From positions 1 through 59,264 of the IMG/VR virus record IMGVR_UViG_3300009481_000013: a stretch of 59,264 bases of DNA; one strand, written 5' to 3'. Numbering within the stretch: the first letter of the stretch is position 1; every line of letters starts with the position of its first letter. The notes beneath the pieces were generated by a model. The model saw nothing but the letters and a program-made list of their open reading frames with translations, was not told the DNA's origin and ran no database searches. This document shows positions 51,813 through 59,264 of the stretch, piece after piece. A program made the position numbers and the translations under genes. This stretch comes from a virus.

Positions 51813-53409
51813 AAAGATTGTTTTCATAGCGGATTACTTCGTTGGAGAAGTTGTGGGGGGTGCCGAATGTAACGATTCGGTCCTCATTTCTTTTTTAGAG
51901 GCACAAGGTTATGAGGTTGAGAAGAGAGAGTCTCAACGTGTTCGCGTGTCTGACTTTGTCTCAAATGATGCTTTCTATATTGTTGGTAATTTTATTGGAC
52001 TCTCAGAAGATGTCAAATATACCATGGCTACTGCTGGTGTTGAGTATATAATTTATGAGCACGACCATAAATATTTAAAGTCACGCGACCCATCAAAATT
52101 TAAAAACTTCAAGGCTCCTTTGAACCAGATTATCAATCACGATTTTTACAGCAATGCGAAAGCCGTGGTTGTACTTAGCGAGATTTGCCAGGAGGTGATT
52201 TGCAAAAATCTCAACATCAATAATGTTTATAACATTGGATGCAGTCTGTGGGGGAAGGCTCGCCTTGAACTTTTGGAGCGCTTAAGTTATTCGAACAAAA
52301 CGGAAATGGTTTCAATTATGGAATCTAGCAACCCCACTAAAGGCACCGCAGCCGCTGTTGCGTTTTGTAAAAAGAATTCCTGGGATCCTCGTTTAATTCC
52401 AACAACTAAAATTCAAGAACAGTTTTTAGCAGATTTAGCTAAAACACATAAGTTGGTTTTTATCCCTCAAGTTCTTGAGACATTCTGTCGCTTGGCAGCT
52501 GAAGCTAAAATGCTCAACTGCACACTAATCACTAAGCCTAAAATGCTCGGGTTTGCAAGTGAAGCGTGTTTTGAGTTGCAAGGAAAAGAACTCATTGATG
52601 AAATGAGGCGTAGAGTCGACAAGGCGCTCAAGCTTTTCGAGGACTTGGTTGAAGGTAAAGAAGATACTGGCGACGGCAAGGTCACAGCCATTTTAAATTG
52701 CTACAAACGCCCACAACTTTTAAAAGAACAGATTCAGGCTTTAAGAAATCAATCTAATCCTCCTGACGAGATTTGGGTATGGGCTAACGACGATGGTCTT
52801 GAAGACAAACGTAGTCGTGCGTCACGCCTACGAACTTGTGGTGCAGACAGAGTTTTTAATAATGATCACAACTGGAAGTTCTATGGCAGATTCGCAGCTG
52901 CCTTGCTTGTCGACACCGAATATGTCGCAATCTTTGATGATGATACAATACCAGCAAAAGATTGGCTCTCAAACTGCCTAGAAACGATGGCAGTTAAGGA
53001 GGGCATCCTCGGTGGAGTTGGTTGCATACTGCCGGGAGACAGCTACTACGGGCACGAGAGAGTGGGTTGGAGTGCTCCCAACAAAGAGATAGTTGAAGTT
53101 GACCTTGTAGGTCACGCTTGGTTCTTCAAAAGAGAGTGGTTGCAATATTTGTGGAGAGAAAAACCACAAACTTGGGACAACGGAGAAGATATACAATTTT
53201 CTTATCTCGCTCAGAAATATGGAAATATTAAAACATACGTTCCCCCACACGACAAGCCAGAAAAGTTTAGCTCGACAAAGGGAATGGAGTATGGTATAGA
53301 TGATGTTGCAACTTCGAACACACGAAACCACGAAGTCTTCTATAAAGAGAGAAACGATTGTGTGAAGAATGCAGTTAAGAACGGTTGGAAAATCGTTAGG
53401 AGTCGATAA
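51793..53409 (+). CDS. Bifunctional glycosyltransferase: GT-B-like N-terminus plus GT2
   Basis: 538 aa. The N-terminal ~270 residues look like a partial GT-B enzyme (G-G-A-E-C-N-D-S at ~20). The C-terminal half is a GT-A family 2 domain: A-I-L-N-C-Y-K-R-P near 301 and I-F-D-D-D-T near 378 (DxD metal site). The fusion suggests two consecutive transfers. Confidence 0.8.
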   Translation: MKLQKSRKIVFIADYFVGEVVGGAECNDSVLISFLEAQGYEVEKRESQRVRVSDFVSNDAFYIVGNFIGLSEDVKYTMATAGVEYIIYEHDHKYLKSRDPSKFKNFKAPLNQIINHDFYSNAKAVVVLSEICQEVICKNLNINNVYNIGCSLWGKARLELLERLSYSNKTEMVSIMESSNPTKGTAAAVAFCKKNSWDPRLIPTTKIQEQFLADLAKTHKLVFIPQVLETFCRLAAEAKMLNCTLITKPKMLGFASEACFELQGKELIDEMRRRVDKALKLFEDLVEGKEDTGDGKVTAILNCYKRPQLLKEQIQALRNQSNPPDEIWVWANDDGLEDKRSRASRLRTCGADRVFNNDHNWKFYGRFAAALLVDTEYVAIFDDDTIPAKDWLSNCLETMAVKEGILGGVGCILPGDSYYGHERVGWSAPNKEIVEVDLVGHAWFFKREWLQYLWREKPQTWDNGEDIQFSYLAQKYGNIKTYVPPHDKPEKFSSTKGMEYGIDDVATSNTRNHEVFYKERNDCVKNAVKNGWKIVRSR

Positions 53410-54467
53410 TGTTAGGTATTGCTTTTGGAACCAGACCTGAATGGATTAAGATTTTACCTGTTGTTAAGGAGTTAATCGAACGTGTTATTCCATTCAAATT
53501 AATAATCACAGGGCAGCATAGTGATCTTCTTAACTATAATAAAATAAGTGAAGACTTGTTTGATCGCGGTTATGATCCTGCTGATTGGAAGAAAGGTAAG
53601 CGAACAATGCGTGTGCTTGAAATAGCAACGCTTGATGATGCCAATAGATTAGATTCTATTGTTTCTAGTATTTTAAGCAAAAGTGATAATATTCTTGATG
53701 GGTGTACTTCCATTATGGTCCAGGGTGATACTACTTCAGCTTTTGCTTGTGCTCTTGCAGCCTTTCACAGACAGATTCCTGTGATTCACCTTGAAGCAGG
53801 GTTGAGAACGTATGTTTTGGAACAACCGTTTCCTGAAGAAGGAAATAGGCAGATGATCTCTTGTATTGCGAAGCTCCATTTATGCCCAACATATGAGGCA
53901 GAAGAAAATCTTTATTCTGAAAGAAAAGATTGGCAGTCTCTCGTTAAGACTACAGGAAATACTGTACTCGACAACATTCGAGATGTGAAGACGACGAACT
54001 TGAAGAGAGTGTTGGTAACAATGCATCGTAGAGAGAATCACGAACGTCTTGACGAGTGGTTTACAAATATCAATGCTTTGGCAAAAGAGAGACCTGACTA
54101 TGAGTTCTTGCTTCCCATTCATCCGAACCCTAATGTTTTGAAGCATCGTGATTTACTGACGCACGTTAAGGTGGTAGAGCCAATGGAGCACGATGAATTG
54201 ATCAAATACCTTGCCTCTTGCGAATATGTTATTACAGACAGTGGTGGAATCCAAGAAGAAGCTTGTTTCTTACGCAAGCCCACGATTGTTTGTAGAAAAG
54301 ATACAGAGAGAGAAGAAGGATTGGGAAACTTTTCGATGTTGTGTACTGGTCCAGAATTTCTTAGTGATATACACGGGCGACTTCACAAACTGAAGTGTGA
54401 GGGTCCTTGCCCCTATGGCGATGGTCATTCAGTAGAGAAGGTGGTAGATGCAATCCAAGGACTTTAG
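53409..54467 (+). CDS. wecB: UDP-GlcNAc 2-epimerase (WecB type)
   Basis: 352 aa. F-G-T-R-P-E-W-I-K at the N terminus, V-Q-G-D-T-T-S-A-F-A near 100, H-L-E-A-G-L-R near 126, T-M-H-R-R-E-N near 203 and T-D-S-G-G-I-Q-E-E near 277 are the family blocks in order. It makes UDP-ManNAc. TAATG overlap with the previous gene. Confidence 0.9.
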   Translation: MLGIAFGTRPEWIKILPVVKELIERVIPFKLIITGQHSDLLNYNKISEDLFDRGYDPADWKKGKRTMRVLEIATLDDANRLDSIVSSILSKSDNILDGCTSIMVQGDTTSAFACALAAFHRQIPVIHLEAGLRTYVLEQPFPEEGNRQMISCIAKLHLCPTYEAEENLYSERKDWQSLVKTTGNTVLDNIRDVKTTNLKRVLVTMHRRENHERLDEWFTNINALAKERPDYEFLLPIHPNPNVLKHRDLLTHVKVVEPMEHDELIKYLASCEYVITDSGGIQEEACFLRKPTIVCRKDTEREEGLGNFSMLCTGPEFLSDIHGRLHKLKCEGPCPYGDGHSVEKVVDAIQGL

Positions 54468-55230
54468 AAAACATTTTTGGATGCTCCAAAAGAAGCTAAA
54501 GAGTGGTGAGAACTTTGCCTTCTCGCGTTATTCTGATGGTGAAATGATTATTATGCAGAATAAGCATTTGAAACTCGGTGACGAAAAAACGACCGTTGAT
54601 GGTGCAAACGCTGGCATTGGTTATGATAAATCAGATCATAAAGAATTTGATCCAAAGAAACATTCACATTTTAGAGATGAACTGCTCAAAGCCTATCAGC
54701 ATAAACAAGATAACTATTTTGTTGGTTTGAGTTGCCCGTGTTGTGTTGGTAAAGAGCAAAACAAATGGATGAAAGACGTTCGCGGCGGAGATGATAAGCA
54801 CTTGACTTGGGCGAATCTGTTTGTAAACTCAAACTATCCATATTTTCTAAACCATATTGTACCACTTTTGAAAAATAAAAAAGTATACATTGTGTGTAAC
54901 GAAAATGCTGATTTGAGTGAACTACCTTTTAAGGTGGAGAAAGATTGGCGTATTGGTTCAAACGCAATGATTGAAGATGCTGATTTGATTGATGGTATAG
55001 ATGGTTTCATTAATACGAATAAAGTGAAAAATGCAGTGTTTTTGTTCGCAGGTGCTTCTTTGACGAATTTGTTGATTGGTAGATTGTTCCCGACACATCC
55101 TGATAACACATATCTCGACATTGGAACAACGCTGAATCCACATATGAAGTTGCCTATTGCTAGAAATTATTTGAAGGGATATTTTTTAAAATCTGGCAAC
55201 ACAGAAATTTACAGGAGGTGTGTGTGGTGA
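54448..55230 (+). CDS. Glycosyltransferase-like protein (GT-D/DUF1792 type)
   Basis: 260 aa. F-S-R-Y-S-D-G-E near residue 24 corresponds to the R-F-G-D-G-E signature of DUF1792 GT-D enzymes (DxE metal site). V-G-L-S-C-P-C-C and V-F-L-F-A-G-A-S follow. Overlaps the epimerase by 20 bases. Confidence 0.65.
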   Translation: MQSKDFRKHFWMLQKKLKSGENFAFSRYSDGEMIIMQNKHLKLGDEKTTVDGANAGIGYDKSDHKEFDPKKHSHFRDELLKAYQHKQDNYFVGLSCPCCVGKEQNKWMKDVRGGDDKHLTWANLFVNSNYPYFLNHIVPLLKNKKVYIVCNENADLSELPFKVEKDWRIGSNAMIEDADLIDGIDGFINTNKVKNAVFLFAGASLTNLLIGRLFPTHPDNTYLDIGTTLNPHMKLPIARNYLKGYFLKSGNTEIYRRCVW

Positions 55231-55607
55231 ATGTTGTACACAATAAAAGAAAATATTGGGATTTCATTAGAAATCTTCGAAATGATTCGAGAGTAAAAAA
55301 AGGATTCATCCAACAGCACGAGATATCTCTTGATGAACATTACGACCACATGGGTCATTGCGCAGCTACATATAGGATTTGCCTTATTGAAGATAAGCCC
55401 GCAGGCTACGCCCGCGTTGATTATAGTGGAGACATTAGCGTTTGTGTCCACCCAGACTATCAGAAACAAGGTGTAGGAACGGCATTGATTGAAGATATTT
55501 CCTACTCAGACGCCTTTGCTAAAATAAAGATTGAGAATGAAGCAAGTCTGCGCCTCTTTGAGAAGTGTGGCTTCAAGAAAAAGTATTACATTATGGAGAA
55601 AGAATGA
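55227..55607 (+). CDS. GNAT N-acetyltransferase
   Basis: 126 aa, start chosen at the GTG eight bases after AGGAGG. V-C-V-H-P-D-Y-Q-K-Q-G-V-G-T-A-L-I near residue 80 is the acetyl-CoA-binding loop (Q/R-x-x-G-x-G/A). In this cluster it may acetylate an amino sugar, next to the DegT-like gene. Confidence 0.8.
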   Translation: MNVVHNKRKYWDFIRNLRNDSRVKKGFIQQHEISLDEHYDHMGHCAATYRICLIEDKPAGYARVDYSGDISVCVHPDYQKQGVGTALIEDISYSDAFAKIKIENEASLRLFEKCGFKKKYYIMEKE

Positions 55608-56251
55608 AAGAAAATCCCTATGAAATTGTCAGAATGTTCGAGCGAGTAGTAGCAGAGTACACGGGTGCCCCTTATGCGGTATCGGTAGACTCTTGTACAA
55701 ATGCGTTGTTCTTGAGTCTTAAATATAAAGCTAAGCTTGAATCGTTACATCAACGTCTCCATACACATATCGTTATTCCAAAAAGAACATACCTTTCAGT
55801 ACCTCAATCAATTATTAGAGCAGGATACAACCTGGTATTCGATGAGCGCGAGTGGGAAGGAACTTATGATTTGATTGGCTCTAATGTAGTTGATGCAGCC
55901 AAACGCTTTACATCAAATATGTATGTACCAGGAAAGATGATGTGTCTTTCGTTTCACATTAAAAAGCATCTGAAGATTAGTAAGGGCGGAATGATTTTAA
56001 CAGACGATCCTGATGCAGTTGCGTGGCTCAAGAAGGCGCGATACGAAGGGCGCTCAGAAGGTGTTAGATATCAAGATGATGACATTGATATGTTGGGATG
56101 GAATATGTACATGACCCCTCAACAAGCAGCACACGGTCTTACTCTTATGCAAAACTTTCCAAAGGATAATCCAGATCTTCCTGAGGATCCACCATATAGA
56201 GATTTGACTGAGTTCACTATTTTCAGAAATACTCCGGTGTTGAAAAAATGA
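55604..56251 (+). CDS. Short DegT/DnrJ-type aminotransferase-like protein
   Basis: 215 aa from the ATG at 55604 (ATGA overlap). S-V-D-S-C-T-N-A-L near residue 27 (PLP phosphate region) and C-L-S-F-H-I-K-K-H near 125, where a lysine falls near the PLP-lysine position, followed by K-G-G-M-I-L-T-D. Full enzymes have ~370 residues; this one lacks most of the C-terminal domain, so it may be a minimal form. Confidence 0.7.
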   Translation: MKENPYEIVRMFERVVAEYTGAPYAVSVDSCTNALFLSLKYKAKLESLHQRLHTHIVIPKRTYLSVPQSIIRAGYNLVFDEREWEGTYDLIGSNVVDAAKRFTSNMYVPGKMMCLSFHIKKHLKISKGGMILTDDPDAVAWLKKARYEGRSEGVRYQDDDIDMLGWNMYMTPQQAAHGLTLMQNFPKDNPDLPEDPPYRDLTEFTIFRNTPVLKK

Positions 56252-57123
56252 TTACATTTGTAGAGCTTGGAGTCTTGGGGCGACTGGGGAACCAACTTTT
56301 CCAATATGCTGCTCTTAAGGCACTGGGTTTGGAAAATGGCTATGACGTGCGTATTCCAAATCCAGCTACTCAGGTATGGCACAATCAGAAGTGTTTGCTT
56401 TCAGAGTTTAATCTTGAGTGCAAATATTACGATACCGATCTTCCTTTGTATATAAAATATCTCTATAACGAACGTGATCATATGAACTACGATCCCAATT
56501 TTTGGATCATTCCAGATGGTACAAACTTGAAGGGATTCTTTCAAAGTACACACTATTTTGAGAAACATTCTGAACAGATTAAAAAAGAACTGACACCTAA
56601 ACCTTGGCACCTCAAGAAAGCTGAAAAGAAAATAGCAGAAATAAAAGCAAAGTACCCTGGCTGTGATATTGTAAGCCTCCACCTTCGCCGAGGAGATAAC
56701 ACCGATGGTTCTAATATTTCGGTCAAGTTGAATCAGATGTATGATTCTTTCGAATCTGATTATGATGAGTATCTGGAAAAAGCGCTTCTCCAGTTTGATA
56801 GAAGAACCACTAAGTTCTTTGTATTCTCTGGTGGATCGCGCTCAGTAGGAAACGATAACACCGCAGATATGGAGTGGTGCAAGAAAGAGTTCTCAGGTGC
56901 TGAGTTCATCTTTTCTGAGACAAACGATACAATGGAAGATTTTTGTTTGATTAGGGCTTGTGATCACAATATCATCTCTCCAGTGAGTAGTTTCGGCTGG
57001 TGGGCAGCTTATCTAAATCCAAGCAAGGAAAAGATTGTAGTTGCTCCTAAACATTACCACCCAGATATGCCAGAATACAAGCACAGACCGGGATTTTACC
57101 CAAAGGATTGGAGACTATTATGA
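56248..57123 (+). CDS. Alpha-1,2-fucosyltransferase-like (GT11)
   Basis: 291 aa. G-R-L-G-N-Q-L-F-Q-Y-A near residue 11, V-S-L-H-L-R-R-G-D near 141 and S-S-F-G-W-W-A-A-Y near 247 are the three GT11 blocks; the H-x-R-R-x-D site binds GDP-fucose. It would cap a glycan with fucose or a related sugar. ATGA overlaps on both sides. Confidence 0.9.
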   Translation: MITFVELGVLGRLGNQLFQYAALKALGLENGYDVRIPNPATQVWHNQKCLLSEFNLECKYYDTDLPLYIKYLYNERDHMNYDPNFWIIPDGTNLKGFFQSTHYFEKHSEQIKKELTPKPWHLKKAEKKIAEIKAKYPGCDIVSLHLRRGDNTDGSNISVKLNQMYDSFESDYDEYLEKALLQFDRRTTKFFVFSGGSRSVGNDNTADMEWCKKEFSGAEFIFSETNDTMEDFCLIRACDHNIISPVSSFGWWAAYLNPSKEKIVVAPKHYHPDMPEYKHRPGFYPKDWRLL

Positions 57124-57815
57124 AATTGATTTTTGATGTTGGCTATAATAGAGGCGACTTTACCTCTAAGTGTTTTGAGAAGTTCCCAGAGTGTAAATCG
57201 ATTGGTGTAGAAGCTAATCCTAATCTTGCTTATGCTGCCGAGGACACTCCAAATGTTACGGTGCTGAACAGGCTCGCTGCTCGTGAGGGCGATGATGACC
57301 TTGAGTTTTTCATTGAGCCAGACCAAGATGGTATCTCTACTGCTTCAAAAAAGTTTATGGAGAACTCACGTTTTTCAAAAGGAAGCGACAATCTTGCACC
57401 CCATTCAGCCGAATGGATTCCTCCTATTATGATTGAGACGATTACAATAGATGAGATGGTAGAAGAATATGGCAAACCAGATTTAATCAAAGTTGACGTA
57501 GAAGGTTATGAACTTGAAGTTTTAGCTGGATTAAGTCATAAAATCAATAGACTCTGCTTTGAGTGGCACGAAGAATTTTTAGATGAATTTGTTTTGTGTC
57601 TTGAAGAACTGGAGAGAATCGGATATAAAGAATATGGAATCATTGGCTACTTTGTTGAGCCAGATAAAATTGAGGGCATGACTTATTCCCCTCAAGGCGA
57701 TCCGTATATGGTAGAGCCAGAAAGCTATTTGTCACGCGAAGAGCTGCTTGACAATGTTAGAAAAGTCTGTTATCCTGAGCGCCGCATTAACTACGGAATG
57801 TTGTGGGCGAAATGA
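57120..57815 (+). CDS. FkbM-family methyltransferase
   Basis: 231 aa. F-D-V-G-Y-N-R-G-D-F (SAM-binding), G-V-E-A-N-P near 29 and L-I-K-V-D-V-E-G-Y-E near 123 are the FkbM pattern. It probably O-methylates a sugar of the glycan. ATGA overlap. Confidence 0.85.
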   Translation: MKLIFDVGYNRGDFTSKCFEKFPECKSIGVEANPNLAYAAEDTPNVTVLNRLAAREGDDDLEFFIEPDQDGISTASKKFMENSRFSKGSDNLAPHSAEWIPPIMIETITIDEMVEEYGKPDLIKVDVEGYELEVLAGLSHKINRLCFEWHEEFLDEFVLCLEELERIGYKEYGIIGYFVEPDKIEGMTYSPQGDPYMVEPESYLSREELLDNVRKVCYPERRINYGMLWAK

Positions 57816-58774
57816 AAGTATTAAATAATAGAAACCAAAACTACTCAGATGATGCAGATTTTTATCTAGAGTTTGAAGATCATGATGACGGTGATGATAG
57901 CGAAGTGTTGTACTACGGCTATGCATCTTGTCATGATAAGGCTAACATAGAACTTTACAAAGATTCAAAGCAGATTTTCTGGCAGATGGAACAGCCTTGC
58001 GGTCTTATGGATCCAGGCAAGACAGAATTTCATGTAAATATTGGAGAGAATTTTGATCGAATCTATTCTACGTGTCCGTACACTGCTGAGTGGTTAAATA
58101 AAATCAAGTACACTGATGGAAGATACCGAGTGTCCATTTTCCCCCACAATGCAAAGTACGCAATCAAAAAAGAAGAAGAAGTTGAGCGAGAGTTCGACGC
58201 TATCACTTGGGGCAACCCACACGTTCAAGACGTATATGATATTATAGAGACGATTTCCAAATTCAAGTACAACTTCTATACTCTGGGCTTGGCTAACCTC
58301 AATGCATACAAAAAGTATGTAACTGGCATGAAGATGGACAGAAAGGTTATGTGGGAGACTTTGCGAAAGACAAAGATCATGGTTACATCTAACCTCTTAT
58401 ACGTTCAGCCTCGTCACGTTGCAGCAACCAAGGGGATTCCTCAATGGGAACTCAATGAAGCTTTTTCTCATGTAGACCAAGGTATTATGCCTCAAATTAA
58501 GACCAGATGTATTGAGGCAGTCTTTAATAAGACTCTTCTTTTGGTCAAACGTGACCCATGGAGAGTTCTTGAGAAATGGTTTGTTGCTGGCGAAGACTTC
58601 TTGTATTACGACGACAAGAATGATCTTTACGAGAAGATAAAAGAGATTTCCAACAACTGGGATGATTACAAACACATTCCAGAAAGCGCTTATGAGAGAG
58701 CACTTAACAATTACACCACTGACCATTTGATGGAAGCTATCAAAAACGATGTTACAATGGAAATGCTGAAATGA
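57812..58774 (+). CDS. Glycosyltransferase-like protein, 320 aa
   Basis: ATGA overlap. Short beta-alpha units with Y-T-A-E-W-L-N near 90 and T-R-C-I-E-A-V-F-N-K-T-L-L-L-V near 230, where GT-B enzymes bind the donor. No exact family. Its place between FkbM and an epimerase supports a sugar-transfer role. Confidence 0.6.
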   Translation: MKVLNNRNQNYSDDADFYLEFEDHDDGDDSEVLYYGYASCHDKANIELYKDSKQIFWQMEQPCGLMDPGKTEFHVNIGENFDRIYSTCPYTAEWLNKIKYTDGRYRVSIFPHNAKYAIKKEEEVEREFDAITWGNPHVQDVYDIIETISKFKYNFYTLGLANLNAYKKYVTGMKMDRKVMWETLRKTKIMVTSNLLYVQPRHVAATKGIPQWELNEAFSHVDQGIMPQIKTRCIEAVFNKTLLLVKRDPWRVLEKWFVAGEDFLYYDDKNDLYEKIKEISNNWDDYKHIPESAYERALNNYTTDHLMEAIKNDVTMEMLK

Positions 58775-59264
58775 GTTTCTACAAGAATAAGAAAGTCCTC
58801 GTCACCGGTGGAGCCGGTATGATTGGTAGAGAAGTAGTAGACCTTTTATTGGAAAAGGGTGCTAAAGTCAGAGTATCGAGCATCGACGACAATCCAGTGT
58901 TGCCCAAAGGTGTTGCTTATTTTCAAGCAGATTTGACGGACATCAATCTTTGTCACGAAGCTTGTAGAGACATTGACTATGTTGTAAATTGTATTGGAGT
59001 CAAGGGTTCGCCCAAGATGTGTATGGAGAAGCCAGCCAGCTTCTTCGTCCCAATGTTACAGTTTAATACTAACATGATGCAGGCTGCCCTTGAGAACAAG
59101 ATTGAGCGATATGTATATGTCAGTAGTGTTGGAGTTTATTCGCCTCAGGAAGTTTTCCAAGAAGATTCCGTTTGGTCTACGTTCCCATCGCCAAACGACA
59201 AGTTTGCAGGCTGGGCAAAGAGAATGGGCGAACTTCAAGCTGAAGCTTACAAGATTCAATACGG
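58771..59264 (+). CDS. NAD-dependent sugar epimerase/dehydratase (SDR), 5' part
   Basis: 164 aa visible; cut by the window end. V-L-V-T-G-G-A-G-M-I-G near residue 9 is the NAD-binding G-x-x-G-x-x-G, A-D-L-T-D near 52 and V-S-S-V-G-V-Y near 114 are extended-SDR features. Catalytic Y-x-x-x-K lies beyond or near the edge. ATGA overlap with the previous gene. Confidence 0.85.
   Translation, partial: MSFYKNKKVLVTGGAGMIGREVVDLLLEKGAKVRVSSIDDNPVLPKGVAYFQADLTDINLCHEACRDIDYVVNCIGVKGSPKMCMEKPASFFVPMLQFNTNMMQAALENKIERYVYVSSVGVYSPQEVFQEDSVWSTFPSPNDKFAGWAKRMGELQAEAYKIQY

Overview
The window looks like part of the genome of a large AT-rich tailed phage infecting a Gram-negative host. I cannot name phage or host. 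The evidence is dense, almost entirely plus-strand packing with ATGA/TAATG overlaps, many very small genes, a huge tRNA array with a tmRNA, HNH homing endonucleases, PhoH, dCMP deaminase, a MazG-like protein, virion-type proteins and a nucleotide-sugar/glycosyltransferase cluster. Only one convincing gene (a trypsin-like protease, 43896-44567) is on the minus strand. Several products have lipoprotein or signal sequences, which implies a host with a periplasm or outer membrane.

Layout. (1) 1-8.5 kb: about thirty tiny overlapping genes, dominated by a tandemly expanded family of ~65-100 aa SH3/KOW-like proteins (K-K-G-D/E-L-V start, L-G-I/V-Y-I middle), plus a DnaQ-like exonuclease, ending at a strong terminator (8510-8540). 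(2) 8.5-20.4 kb: a cassette of larger proteins. Many begin with an aromatic/leucine-rich leader ending in a site such as FLNE/G, YLNE/A or FLGE/A, which resembles the capsid-targeting leaders and prohead-protease sites of T4-type internal head proteins. Cargo domains include Nudix, ADP-ribosyltransferase-like, Pol-beta-type nucleotidyltransferases, an NMN adenylyltransferase-like domain and HExxH metallopeptidases. (3) 20.5-21.4 kb: MazG-like protein and a Fis-like HTH protein. (4) 21.6-43.5 kb: an RNA-rich region of about 38 tRNA genes or close variants, covering all 20 amino acids (Trp only as a degenerate candidate) plus an initiator tRNA and a tmRNA. It is interleaved with small ORFs, a helicase/zinc-ribbon pair, dCMP deaminase, a metallophosphoesterase, a [2Fe-2S] Bfd-like protein and virion-type proteins. 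It also holds tRNA halves in permuted or nested order and a ~280-nt RNA with a tRNA-like closing domain. (5) 43.5-49.2 kb: protease, PIN-PhoH ATPase, HNH endonuclease, metallopeptidase and Cas4/RecB-like nuclease. (6) 49.2 kb to the end: a glycan cluster (GT4-like, GT2, WecB-type epimerase, GT-D-like, GNAT, DegT-like, GT11, FkbM, SDR epimerase), cut by the window edge.

Functional reading (inference). The phage seems to bring its own translation supply and rescue RNA, a set of protease-processed proteins that may be packaged in the head and injected, and enzymes to make or modify a surface glycan. Transcription of the accessory region probably uses host-like promoters: about eight copies of TTGACA-N17-TAGRAT-like sites start separate units. 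All functional calls come from reading motifs by eye; no database search was possible.
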